A DNA stretch of 12,941 nt from an uncultured Lachnospiraceae bacterium (lineage in GTDB: Bacteria; Bacillota; Clostridia; Lachnospirales; Lachnospiraceae): positions 1 through 12,941 of the forward strand of contig CAJOPI010000290.1 of assembly GCA_905236275.1 (NCBI GenBank), read 5' to 3'. The translations under genes were made by a program, and so were the position numbers. A model generated the notes under the pieces. That model did not search any database, was not told the DNA's origin, and worked only from the letters and a program-made list of their open reading frames with translations. Below, piece by piece: positions 1 to 6,340 of the stretch (position 1 is the first letter of the stretch; each line of letters starts with the position of its first letter).

Positions 1-564
1 CTTTGCCGGATTGGTGATAGGTCCCAAAATATTGAAAACCGTCCGCACGCCAAGCTCTTTTCTGATAGCACCCACATATTTCATGGAAGTATGGTATTTC
101 TGTGCAAAAAGGAAGCAGATACCCGGGTCTGCAAGGAGCTTTTTGCAGAGTTCCGGCGACTGGTCGATATTTACGCCCAATGCTTCAAGGCAGTCAGCAG
201 TTCCCGATTTCGAGGAAGCCGCGCGGTTTCCATGCTTTGCAACCTTTATCCCCGCTGCCGCTATTACAAATGCGGAGGTCGTCGAAATATTGAAGCTGTT
301 TGCGTGGTCTCCGCCGGTTCCGACGATTTCAAGAACATCCATGCCATGGTCAAGGCTCACCGCCTTTTCCCTCATTGCAGCCGCGCAGCCGGAAATCTCG
401 TCTACGGTCTCCGCCTTCGCGCTCTTGGTCGAAAGTGCCGCAAGAAAAGCCGCATTCTGCGTCTGGCTCGTCTCCCCGCTCATGATTTCGCTCATCACCT
501 GATAAGCTTCATCATAGGTCAGATCTTCCTTGTTCACGATTTTCATAATAGCTTCTTTAATCAT
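1..564 (-). CDS. trpD: Anthranilate phosphoribosyltransferase TrpD, N-terminal 188 residues (runs off the left edge)
   Basis: TrpD transfers the phosphoribosyl group of PRPP to anthranilate, the second committed step of tryptophan synthesis, in the cytoplasm. The reading frame is open from the ATG at 564 to the window edge and gives 188 of the roughly 335-340 residues usual for the family. Visible family motifs are the PRPP-binding GTGGD at residues 82-86 followed by [12 protein letters not shown], then [12 protein letters not shown] at 110-121 followed by ADCLEALGV, and [17 protein letters not shown] at 171-187. The helical N-terminal segment (residues 1-70) is also typical. The start is set by AAGGAGG eight bases upstream. 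It is the first gene behind a T-box leader, so it should be induced by uncharged tRNA-Trp. No trpE or trpG lies between the leader and trpD. The C-terminal half is outside the window. The identification is secure. Confidence 0.96.
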   Translation of the reverse strand, partial: MIKEAIMKIVNKEDLTYDEAYQVMSEIMSGETSQTQNAAFLAALSTKSAKAETVDEISGCAAAMREKAVSLDHGMDVLEIVGTGGDHANSFNISTTSAFVIAAAGIKVAKHGNRAASSKSGTADCLEALGVNIDQSPELCKKLLADPGICFLFAQKYHTSMKYVGAIRKELGVRTVFNILGPITNPAK

Positions 565-589
565 TCCTTTTGCCTCCTTTGCTAAACGT

Positions 590-630
590 AAAAACCCCCG
601 ACAGAGCCCAATAAAGACCCTGTCGGGGGC
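590..630 (-). terminator. Intrinsic terminator of the T-box leader
   Basis: On the minus strand a GC-rich stem starts with CCCCCGACAG and closes with CTGTCGGGGG around a short AU-rich loop. It is followed directly by five T residues (590-594). It lies 26 bases upstream of the trpD start, so read-through depends on the competing T-box antiterminator. Confidence 0.93.
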
Positions 631-884
631 GAATAATCAGAATTATCCGCGGTGCCACCCCGCTTATGTGAACAGTTCACACATCTTTTCAGAGATACCA
701 TCATATCTCCTGCCCTTAACGCGAGCATCACGTCGCAGAATACTCGGCATGTCTGCCTTTGACTGCGCCCTCAGCGGTCCATTTGATGAAGTATCCTTCG
801 CTCCCTTCTCAGCTCGTGGGAACTCTCTGTAAATTTCGTGTCATCACCTTTATCTCCGCCTCAACGGTTTGTCTTTTTTAATTG
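590..884 (-). promoter_or_regulatory. T-box leader, probably tRNA-Trp specific, controlling trpD
   Basis: Read on the minus strand, this leader carries the canonical T-box sequence GGGTGGCACCGCG (648-660), followed by a strong intrinsic terminator and then trpD. Upstream lie features that fit Stem I: an AGAGAG tract, a distal-loop GCTGAGA segment, and a codon-like UGG followed by ACC at 781-779, which is the likely specifier. Uncharged tRNA-Trp would pair with the specifier and with the T-box bulge, stabilise the antiterminator and let trpD be transcribed. The class is certain from the T-box sequence and the terminator arrangement. The specifier assignment is inference, supported by the downstream tryptophan gene. 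The 5' end is estimated from the promoter. Confidence 0.92.
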
Positions 885-890
885 TCAACT

Positions 891-919
891 ATCTTATCAC
901 GCTTACTTTCACAAGTCAA
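891..919 (-). promoter_or_regulatory. Sigma-A promoter of the trp T-box/trpD transcript
   Basis: On the minus strand the -35 is TTGACT (919-914) and the -10 is TAAGAT (896-891), separated by exactly 17 bases. The start site would fall near 884, directly upstream of the T-box leader. Confidence 0.75.
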
Positions 920-957
920 CCCTTTAACGCGATAAAGACAAGATATTTTTTTCATTT

Positions 958-1004
958 GTGTTACAAGTCAGTTGTCAGCCAATCTGCCAACTGAATTGTA
1001 ACAT
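958..1004. repeat. Long inverted repeat between the divergent trp and murC promoters
   Basis: The arms are 958-974 and 988-1004 with a 13-base loop. Of 17 pairs, one is a mismatch and one is a G-T wobble. The inner arm is CAGTTG facing CAACTG. No T-run follows on either strand, so it is not a standard intrinsic terminator. It sits about 38 bases upstream of the trp -35 and about 31 bases upstream of the putative murC -35. It could be an operator or a small palindromic element. Its function is unknown. Confidence 0.7.
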
Positions 1005-1035
1005 ACTTCGGAACTGTTTTCATTGAAAAGATTTT

Positions 1036-1063
1036 TTGTGTTTATCATAAAAAGGTGTATAAT
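1036..1063 (+). promoter_or_regulatory. Probable murC promoter
   Basis: The -10 is a consensus TATAAT (1058-1063). The best -35 is TTGTGT (1036-1041) with a 16-base spacer, which is weak. The transcript would start about 35 bases before the murC ATG. Confidence 0.6.
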
Positions 1064-1103
1064 AAACTATTAAAACTATTTCAAGTAAGAGGTAATACAG
1101 GAT

Positions 1104-2483
1104 ATGGATAAATTCGACTTAAACAATAAAATACACGTACATTTCATCGGTATCGGCGGGATTTCCATGAGCGGACTGGCGGAGCTGCTGCTGTCAAGGG
1201 GCTTTGAGGTCAGCGGTTCCGACGGCAGCGAAAGTGAAACTGTTGCGAAGCTTAGGAGTCTCGGGGCTAAAGTGAATATACCGCAGTCGGCTGATAATAT
1301 CAGCGAAGGAACAGGGCTTGTCGTTTATACAGCGGCGATACATGAGGACAATCCGGAGCTGATGGCGGCGAGAAGATCAGGCATAGAGACGGTCAGCCGC
1401 GCAGATTTCCTCGGTGCCATAATGCAGAACTACGACTTTCCCATTTCCATTGCGGGCACACATGGCAAAACCACAACAACTTCAATGATTTCCGAGATTC
1501 TCCTGCACAGTGATAAGAATCCCACGATATCAGTAGGCGGCATGCTCCCCTCAATCGGCGGCAATTTCCGCGTGGGCGGCGATAAATTCTTCGTGACCGA
1601 AGCCTGCGAATATACGAACAGCTTTCTTTCGTTTTTCCAGAAAATCGCTGTCGTGCTCAATGTTGACGCAGACCACCTTGACTTCTTCAAGGATTTGGAT
1701 GATATACGCTCATCCTTCCATAAATTTGCGGCATCCGTTCCCGAAGACGGCTTCCTTGTAATAAACGGCGACATCAAAAAACTCGAAGAGCTTACCAAAG
1801 ACCTCAAATGCAGAGTCATAACCTACGGTCATAAGGAGACCTCCGAGTATTATCCGAGCGACATCCGCTTCGACGGCTTCGCCCACGCTTCCTATACGCT
1901 GAATAAGGGCGATGAGGAAATCGGAAAGATCGAGCTTTCCGTTCCCGGCAAGCACAATATTTATAACTCGATGGCAGCCTATATCACCTGCAGTCTCTTA
2001 GGGCTCTCCCATGAGGAAATCGCCCCTTCGCTCGGTAAATATCATGGAACTGACCGCCGTTTCCAGAAAAAAGGCGAATTTAACGGTGTAACCGTAATTG
2101 ATGACTACGCACACCACCCGACGGAGATAAAGGCAACGATCGACGCGGCAAGGCACTGCCCTCACCGCACGATATGGATAGTCTTCCAGCCCCATACCTA
2201 TTCGCGCACGAAGACACTCTTCAACGAATTTGCAGAAGCCCTTACCGGACCGGAGAGGCTTATCCTTGCAGACATTTATGCTGCAAGGGAAACGGACAAT
2301 CTCGGAGTAAGCTCTGCGATGCTCGCGGCAGAAATCCGCAAACGCGGCGGAGATGCCTACCATTTCAACTCATTTACTGAAATCGAAAAATTTTTACAGC
2401 AAAATTGTATCAACGGTGACCTGTTGATAACCATGGGTGCCGGAGATGTATATAAAATCGGTGAAGACTTGATTCAGAAATAA
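1104..2483 (+). CDS. murC: UDP-N-acetylmuramate--L-alanine ligase MurC
   Basis: MurC uses ATP to join L-alanine to UDP-N-acetylmuramic acid, the first amino acid addition of cytoplasmic peptidoglycan precursor synthesis. The protein is 459 residues, the normal length. The N-terminal Rossmann-like UDP-binding domain begins with HFIGIGGISMSGLAELL (residues 13-29). The ATP-binding P-loop GTHGKTTT is at 118-125, EACEY at 166-170, and NVDADHLDFF at 186-195 carries catalytic-domain residues. The C-terminal domain starts around DYAHHPTEI (334-342), followed by FQPHTYSRTK (361-370) and the terminal ITMGAGDVY (442-450). All Mur-ligase hallmarks are intact. The start has an AGAGG-type ribosome site about 11 bases upstream. 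The gene appears monocistronic from its own promoter. A DnaA-box cluster begins one base after its stop codon. Confidence 0.97.
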   Translation: MDKFDLNNKIHVHFIGIGGISMSGLAELLLSRGFEVSGSDGSESETVAKLRSLGAKVNIPQSADNISEGTGLVVYTAAIHEDNPELMAARRSGIETVSRADFLGAIMQNYDFPISIAGTHGKTTTTSMISEILLHSDKNPTISVGGMLPSIGGNFRVGGDKFFVTEACEYTNSFLSFFQKIAVVLNVDADHLDFFKDLDDIRSSFHKFAASVPEDGFLVINGDIKKLEELTKDLKCRVITYGHKETSEYYPSDIRFDGFAHASYTLNKGDEEIGKIELSVPGKHNIYNSMAAYITCSLLGLSHEEIAPSLGKYHGTDRRFQKKGEFNGVTVIDDYAHHPTEIKATIDAARHCPHRTIWIVFQPHTYSRTKTLFNEFAEALTGPERLILADIYAARETDNLGVSSAMLAAEIRKRGGDAYHFNSFTEIEKFLQQNCINGDLLITMGAGDVYKIGEDLIQK

Positions 2484-2484
2484 C

Positions 2485-2599
2485 TTATCCACATTATCCA
2501 CATTTTGATGTGAAAAACTTTTCACATCGGGGTGTGGATTTTTCACTCTTGAAAATCAACTTCCGGAGATAGTTATCCACATTATCCACATTATCCACA
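2485..2599 (+). promoter_or_regulatory. Cluster of five perfect DnaA boxes
   Basis: TTATCCACA occurs at 2485-2493, 2494-2502, 2573-2581, 2582-2590 and 2591-2599, all in the same orientation. The boxes abut without spacers within a group of two and a group of three, separated by 70 bases. A degenerate inverted match, TGTGGATTT, lies at 2533-2541. TTATCCACA is the consensus site of the replication initiator DnaA. The cluster begins directly after murC and ends about 48 bases upstream of the -35 of the DnaD-like gene. The simplest reading is DnaA-dependent control of the primosome genes, or a DnaA-titrating site. An origin is less likely, because no dnaA or dnaN lies nearby. Confidence 0.9.
2507..2528. 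repeat. Perfect inverted repeat between the two DnaA-box groups
   Basis: GATGTGAAAA (2507-2516) faces TTTTCACATC (2519-2528) across two bases. The left part GTGAAAAA (2510-2517) can instead pair with TTTTTCAC at 2539-2546, so two mutually exclusive folds exist. No T-run follows the first hairpin directly, which makes a simple murC terminator doubtful. It may serve as a protein site within the DnaA region or as a weak 3' hairpin of the murC transcript. Confidence 0.6.
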
Positions 2600-2646
2600 A
2601 AAATCCGAAAGTGCCCAATTCATGCGGTTTTGCAGACTTTTGAACA

Positions 2647-2676
2647 TTGTAATTTGTGGAAATCCTGTGCTATAAT
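2647..2676 (+). promoter_or_regulatory. Extended -10 promoter of the DnaD-like/helicase-loader genes
   Basis: The -10 is TGCTATAAT (2668-2676), a consensus hexamer with the TGn extension. The -35 is TTGTAA (2647-2652) with an 18-base spacer. The DnaA boxes end about 48 bases upstream of the -35. Confidence 0.75.
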
Positions 2677-2681
2677 CTCTT

Positions 2682-2697
2682 AGGATAAAAATATCCT
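2682..2697 (+). repeat. Small inverted repeat at the start of the DnaD-like transcript
   Basis: AGGATA and TATCCT face each other across AAAA, starting a few bases after the -10 hexamer. It would overlap the first transcribed bases. It could be an operator or a 5' hairpin, but it is short and could be chance. Confidence 0.4.
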
Positions 2698-2731
2698 TTA
2701 ATTAATTTTGTCTTTACAGGAGATTACTGAC

Positions 2732-3850
2732 GTGAATAACATTGCACTCTATGAAAAAAGAAACAGTTCCACAACTGCGGTATCCAACCTATTTATCGAT
2801 ACATACTTAAAAGATGCCAACGAAGCCCAGATAAAGGTATACCTCTATCTTCTCAGGAATGCTTCCGGAAACGCGCCCGTTTCTGTTGCAGATATGGCTG
2901 ACCTCTTTAATTTCACAGAGCGTGATATAATCCGTTCCCTCGAATATTGGGGAAAGACGAGCCTTCTGGATTTAGACTATGATGACAGTCATTCGATAAA
3001 GGGTATATGCTTAAATTCAGCCCCCGAAAAGATTTCTCAGGAGAAAAGCTCTCCTTTGAATCCGTTGAAAGCGAAAGCTTTCGAAGCGAGGGAGACAGTC
3101 GGTCCTCAGATTCCCGAAAAAGCTGTAAACCAGCCCGCACCCGTACTTCAATCCGGAGGTGACAACGAGCAGGACGTTACAAGGCATTTTTACACAAGAG
3201 CCCAGATAGAGGAATTCAGGAACAGAACCGACGTAAGTGAGCTTACCTTCATGGCAGAGCGTTATTTTAAGCGTCCCATCAATAATTCCGACATCAATTC
3301 GCTCCTATATATATATGACAACCTGCATTTTCCGGTAACGCTCATCAGCTATCTCGTTGATTACTGCGTAAACCGCGGTCATGTCAGCATACATTATATA
3401 GAAAAGACTGCCATTGCATGGCATGAGCAGGGCATCCGCGATGTCGAGGCTGCCAAAGCCTACAGCGACAGCTCGAACAAGGATTACTACACCGTACTCA
3501 AAGCCTTCGGACTCTCCGGCAGAAATCCTGTTAAGGCGGAAATAGACTATATCCGCCGCTGGCAGAATGAGTTCGGATTCGACATGAATATAATCATCGA
3601 AGCCGTAAACCGGACCATGCAGAATATCTCGCGCCCCAGCTTCAAATATGCCGACAAGATACTTTCCGAATGGAAGCGCAGAAGCGTAAAGGGTATGCCT
3701 GATATAGAACGTCTCGATCAGGAGCACAGCTTTGAACGAGGCAAAAAGGCAGGCACGCCGCAGCCTTTTGTACAGCAGGATAAATTCCACAATTTCGTTG
3801 AACGCACTTACGATTATGACGAGCTTGAAAGGAAGCTCAGAAAAAACTAA
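2732..3850 (+). CDS. DnaD-domain replication initiation protein with two tandem DnaB_2/DDBH2-like modules
   Basis: DnaD-domain proteins bind and remodel DNA and help recruit the helicase loader and replicative helicase. The chosen start is GTG 2732, because AGGAG (2718-2722) lies nine bases upstream. A TTG at 2708 is in frame but has no ribosome site. This gives 372 residues. The N-terminal part (about 10-95) resembles the DDBH1 winged-helix domain. A variable, proline-containing linker follows (about 95-160). Two DDBH2-like modules then occur at about 165-245 and 250-325, each ending in a YxxxIxxxW-like motif: YIEKTAIAW near 222-230, and the looser YADKILSEW near 306-314. The C-terminus has the motif FHNFVERTYDYDELERKL (352-369), which I recall from clostridial DnaD-like proteins. 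The helicase-loader gene begins 14 bases downstream, so the two are an operon. The family is well supported, but the exact equivalence to Bacillus DnaD or DnaB is not. Confidence 0.88.
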   Translation: MNNIALYEKRNSSTTAVSNLFIDTYLKDANEAQIKVYLYLLRNASGNAPVSVADMADLFNFTERDIIRSLEYWGKTSLLDLDYDDSHSIKGICLNSAPEKISQEKSSPLNPLKAKAFEARETVGPQIPEKAVNQPAPVLQSGGDNEQDVTRHFYTRAQIEEFRNRTDVSELTFMAERYFKRPINNSDINSLLYIYDNLHFPVTLISYLVDYCVNRGHVSIHYIEKTAIAWHEQGIRDVEAAKAYSDSSNKDYYTVLKAFGLSGRNPVKAEIDYIRRWQNEFGFDMNIIIEAVNRTMQNISRPSFKYADKILSEWKRRSVKGMPDIERLDQEHSFERGKKAGTPQPFVQQDKFHNFVERTYDYDELERKLRKN

Positions 3851-3864
3851 GGTCAGGATAAACA

Positions 3865-4821
3865 ATGTCAGTCACAGAAAGTCAGTTCAAGAGTCTTCTT
3901 GATGAATATGAAAAAATACGTTCAAAAAACCTCTCGGAAGCAAGGGCACGAAAGGCAGAGCTTTATGCCAGGATTCCCCCTTTGAAGGAAATCGACGATA
4001 AAATCGCGGATATGTCCCTTAATGCTGCCAGAAGATACATTGACGGCTCCGACAACGCCTTCGATTTCCTCAGCTCCGATATCGAGATCCTTTCCCAAAA
4101 GAAGAAGGAGCTTCTGCGCGATTACGGTTTCAGCGAGGATTATGCAGCGGTCCGTTACAATTGCAGTGATTGTCAGGATACCGGTTATATCGACGGAAAA
4201 CGCTGTCACTGTCTTACCCAGCGTCTCGTAAACAGACTTTATGCAAAATCAAATATAATGGAACGGGTTAAGACGGATAATTTTCAAAATTTTGACATGA
4301 GCGTATACACGCCTGAGAAAAGGGAATCCATGCATTCCGTATACAATGCCGCCATAAATTTCATCGAAACGTTTGCAAACAGCTATCACAATATGTTATT
4401 CTTAGGTAGCGTTGGCAGCGGCAAAACTTATATGTCGAGCTGTATTGCAGGCGAACTGATGAACAGGGGCTTTTCCGTCCTCTACTTTACCGCTTTCCAG
4501 CTCTTTGAGATGATTGGAAATTACGTCTTCGGAAGGAACCGGGACAAGGTAAATTCAGAGCTTTACGAAAGTGTCTTCGATTCGGATCTTCTTATCATAG
4601 ACGATCTTGGTACGGAGGCTCACAATTCGTTTGTAAATACACAGCTTTTCTATATACTTAACGAGCGCGATATACGCAGGAATTCAACCCTGATATCCAG
4701 CAATCTTTCTTTGGGAAGTCTTCAGATGACCTATTCAGAGCGGTCTACTTCAAGGATACTCAGCGGTTATGACCTGTATAAATTCGAAAGCAAAGACATA
4801 AGACTCAGCGACAGAATTTAA
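3865..4821 (+). CDS. DnaC/DnaI-type AAA+ replicative helicase loader
   Basis: This 318-residue cytoplasmic ATPase should load the replicative helicase onto single-stranded DNA. A helical N-terminal region (1-95) probably contacts the helicase. A zinc-finger-like cluster follows, with Cys100, Cys103, Cys114 and Cys116 around DTGY, as in DnaI/DnaC loaders. The AAA+ core has Walker A GSVGSGKT (181-188), Walker B DLLIIDDL (241-248), a sensor-1 ISSN (277-280), and a Ser-Arg pair with the candidate arginine finger at 296-297 inside ERSTSRILSGY. All catalytic positions look intact. The ATG is preceded by a modest AGGA site. Co-transcription with the DnaD-like gene is likely from the 14-base gap, making a compact primosome operon behind DnaA boxes. 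An IstB-type transposase helper is the main confusable relative. The zinc cluster, the DnaD neighbour and the absence of an adjacent transposase argue against it. Confidence 0.9.
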   Translation: MSVTESQFKSLLDEYEKIRSKNLSEARARKAELYARIPPLKEIDDKIADMSLNAARRYIDGSDNAFDFLSSDIEILSQKKKELLRDYGFSEDYAAVRYNCSDCQDTGYIDGKRCHCLTQRLVNRLYAKSNIMERVKTDNFQNFDMSVYTPEKRESMHSVYNAAINFIETFANSYHNMLFLGSVGSGKTYMSSCIAGELMNRGFSVLYFTAFQLFEMIGNYVFGRNRDKVNSELYESVFDSDLLIIDDLGTEAHNSFVNTQLFYILNERDIRRNSTLISSNLSLGSLQMTYSERSTSRILSGYDLYKFESKDIRLSDRI

Positions 4822-4836
4822 CGCTGCTATTATTAC

Positions 4837-4867
4837 AGCAAACGTCATTGACGTTTGCCCATTGCGC
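4837..4867 (+). repeat. Dispersed palindromic repeat, copy A
   Basis: A 31-base segment here is identical to the reverse complement of 8458-8488. Its core (4838-4858) is a perfect inverted repeat with 10-base arms GCAAACGTCA and TGACGTTTGC around one base. It is followed by a second palindrome, ATTGCGCAAT (4861-4870), and by GCAATAA facing TTATTGC (4866-4880). The repeat occupies the spacer between the helicase loader and prs. There is no T-run to make it an ordinary terminator. No clear promoter for prs could be fixed in the remaining 126-base spacer. Confidence 0.85.
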
Positions 4868-4947
4868 AATAATTTATTGCATTATAAAAGGGGAAATCAG
4901 CATAGGGGTGGAGCTTTTATTTATCTGTGAAAGGCAGGATTTTTCAA

Positions 4948-6132
4948 ATGGCATTACACGAGGGAAAACGTAAACTTGAGAGCATACCCGTAGGAAAGCT
5001 GGGTGTTGTCGCACTTTCCAGCTGTGAGGAACTAGGAAAAAAAGTTGACAAATATCTTGTTGACTGGCGTACGGAGCGCGAGAACGAGCACAAAAACACA
5101 CTCGCATTTTCCGGCTACCAGCGAGACTCTTATCTTATCAACACAAGAATTTCCAGATTCGGTACCGGAGAAGCAAAAGGTACCATCCTTGAATCCATCC
5201 GCGGAATGGATCTTTATCTCCTTGTTGACGTATGTAACTATTCCAAGACCTACAAGGTCTGCGGCAAGGAAAATCATATGTCCCCCGACGATCATTATTC
5301 AGATCTTAAGCGCGTGATTGCTGCTCTCGGCGGCAAGGCACGTCGTATAAGCGTTATCATGCCTTTTCTCTATGAAGGCCGTCAGCATCGCAAGAGTTCA
5401 AGGGAATCACTTGACTGTGCCCTTGCACTTCAGGAGCTTGTTTCAATGGGCGTTGACAATATTCTTACCTTTGACGCACACGATGCCCGCGTACAGAACG
5501 CAATCCCCCTGCATGGATTTGATTCGATACAGCCTCATTATCAGTTTATGAAAGGACTTCTTTACAATGTAAAGGATCTCCAGATTGACTCTGAGCATAT
5601 GATGGTAATCAGCCCCGACGAAGGCGGAATGAACCGCGCGATTTATCTTGCAAACGTTCTTGGTCTTGATATGGGAATGTTCTATAAGCGCCGCGACTAC
5701 ACAACCGTCGTTGACGGCAAGAATCCCATCGTCGCACACGAATTTCTCGGAAGCAACGTGGCAGGCAAGGACGTTATAGTTGTCGATGACATGATTTCTT
5801 CGGGCGAAAGTATTCTTGATGTGGCAACCGAACTCAAGGCAAGAAAGGCAAACAGGGTATTCCTCCTTTCCACCTTCGGTCTTTTCACCAATGGACTTAA
5901 GGTATTCGATGATGCCTTCGAGCGCGGCATCTTTGACAAGGTTCTCACCACAAATGCCGTTTACCAGCCTCAGGAGCTTCTCGAACGCGATTATTATATT
6001 CCCTGCGATATCAGTAAGTACATAGCTTTCATTATAGATACGCTGAACCATGATTCTTCGATCAGCGACCTTTTAAATCCTAACGGGCGTATACAGCGAC
6101 TTGTCGCTCGTTATAAGAATGGATTGATATAA
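4948..6132 (+). CDS. prs: Ribose-phosphate pyrophosphokinase (PRPP synthetase), long clostridial form
   Basis: Prs converts ribose 5-phosphate and ATP to PRPP, the precursor of purines, pyrimidines, NAD, histidine and tryptophan; PRPP is also the TrpD cosubstrate. The ATG at 4948 has AGGA eight bases upstream. The in-frame GTG at 4927 lacks a fitting ribosome site. The protein is 394 residues, against about 315 for classical Prs, with the excess mainly before residue 130. The core is recognisable: MPFLYEGRQHRKSSRES (138-154) matches the ATP-binding flexible-loop region, FDAHDARVQ (175-183) the metal-binding DLHAxQ segment, and SPDEGGMNRA (222-231) the conserved SPDxGG. VIVVDDMISSGES (276-288) is the PRPP loop. 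The loop has SSGES where classical enzymes have DTxGT, so this is a divergent variant. Function is likely but not proven by motifs alone. Confidence 0.88.
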   Translation: MALHEGKRKLESIPVGKLGVVALSSCEELGKKVDKYLVDWRTERENEHKNTLAFSGYQRDSYLINTRISRFGTGEAKGTILESIRGMDLYLLVDVCNYSKTYKVCGKENHMSPDDHYSDLKRVIAALGGKARRISVIMPFLYEGRQHRKSSRESLDCALALQELVSMGVDNILTFDAHDARVQNAIPLHGFDSIQPHYQFMKGLLYNVKDLQIDSEHMMVISPDEGGMNRAIYLANVLGLDMGMFYKRRDYTTVVDGKNPIVAHEFLGSNVAGKDVIVVDDMISSGESILDVATELKARKANRVFLLSTFGLFTNGLKVFDDAFERGIFDKVLTTNAVYQPQELLERDYYIPCDISKYIAFIIDTLNHDSSISDLLNPNGRIQRLVARYKNGLI

Positions 6133-6192
6133 ATGATGTTAAGGTCAAAAGTGACGTCAGGGATTGTTCGGAATTTAGTTACGTTTTAGCCT

Positions 6193-6219
6193 TATAATAA
6201 TCTCTGTTTTCACCGATAA
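6193..6219 (+). promoter_or_regulatory. Candidate sigma-D (sigma-28) motility promoter of the chemoreceptor gene
   Basis: TATA (6193-6196), 15 bases, then ACCGATAA (6212-6219) fits the flagellar sigma factor consensus TAAA-N15-GCCGATAA with one mismatch in each element. Chemoreceptor genes are classic members of that regulon. The TATA also forms part of a TATAAT (6193-6198), but no good sigma-A -35 lies 16-18 bases upstream of it. Confidence 0.6.
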
Positions 6220-6225
6220 AGATAT

Positions 6226-6340
6226 TAGAGTTATAGCGAAAATGCAGAACCGGCATTACCGTAAATCAAGCGAAGTCAGCCACAGACTTAATCTGCGGCG
6301 TCACTTGCGTCGCCATTTCCATATAAGGGGTGAAAACAGA
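6226..6340 (+). other. Structured 5' leader of the chemoreceptor gene, class unknown
   Basis: If transcription starts near 6226, a leader of about 115 bases precedes the chosen start. GCAGA (6244-6248) can pair with TCTGC (6292-6296). Inside it AAGTC (6273-6277) pairs with GACTT (6285-6289) around the loop AGCCACA. A second hairpin pairs GGCG (6297-6300) with CGCC (6311-6314). It ends with the ribosome site AGGGG. No cyclic-di-GMP riboswitch signature was recognised. The pairings are short, so a functional RNA is only a possibility. Confidence 0.35.

Noticed and set aside
11..585. Overlapping plus-strand open frames across the left end
   Set aside because: They are antisense shadows of trpD, whose minus-strand translation has unmistakable family motifs and a good ribosome site.
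2485..2599. Chromosomal or plasmid replication origin, or a CRISPR-like repeat array
   Set aside because: There is no dnaA, dnaN, rep gene or clear AT-rich unwinding element beside the boxes, and the neighbours are housekeeping genes, so a regulatory cluster is favoured over an origin. The 9-base units have no spacers, so it is not CRISPR.
3865..4821. IstB-type transposon helper ATPase
   Set aside because: The cysteine cluster, the adjacent DnaD-domain gene and the absence of a transposase or terminal repeats support a DnaC/DnaI loader.
4838..4858. Intrinsic terminator after the helicase-loader gene
   Set aside because: The palindrome is strong but has no T-run on either strand, and it recurs elsewhere as part of a repeat.
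6242..6340. Upstream in-frame ATG of the chemoreceptor
   Set aside because: It lacks a ribosome site, lies only about 16 bases after the predicted transcription start and would add 33 basic residues. The ATG at 6341 has AGGGG at proper spacing.
6133..6340. Cyclic-di-GMP (GEMM) riboswitch before the chemoreceptor
   Set aside because: The conserved core elements of that class could not be found. Only short unrelated stems are visible.
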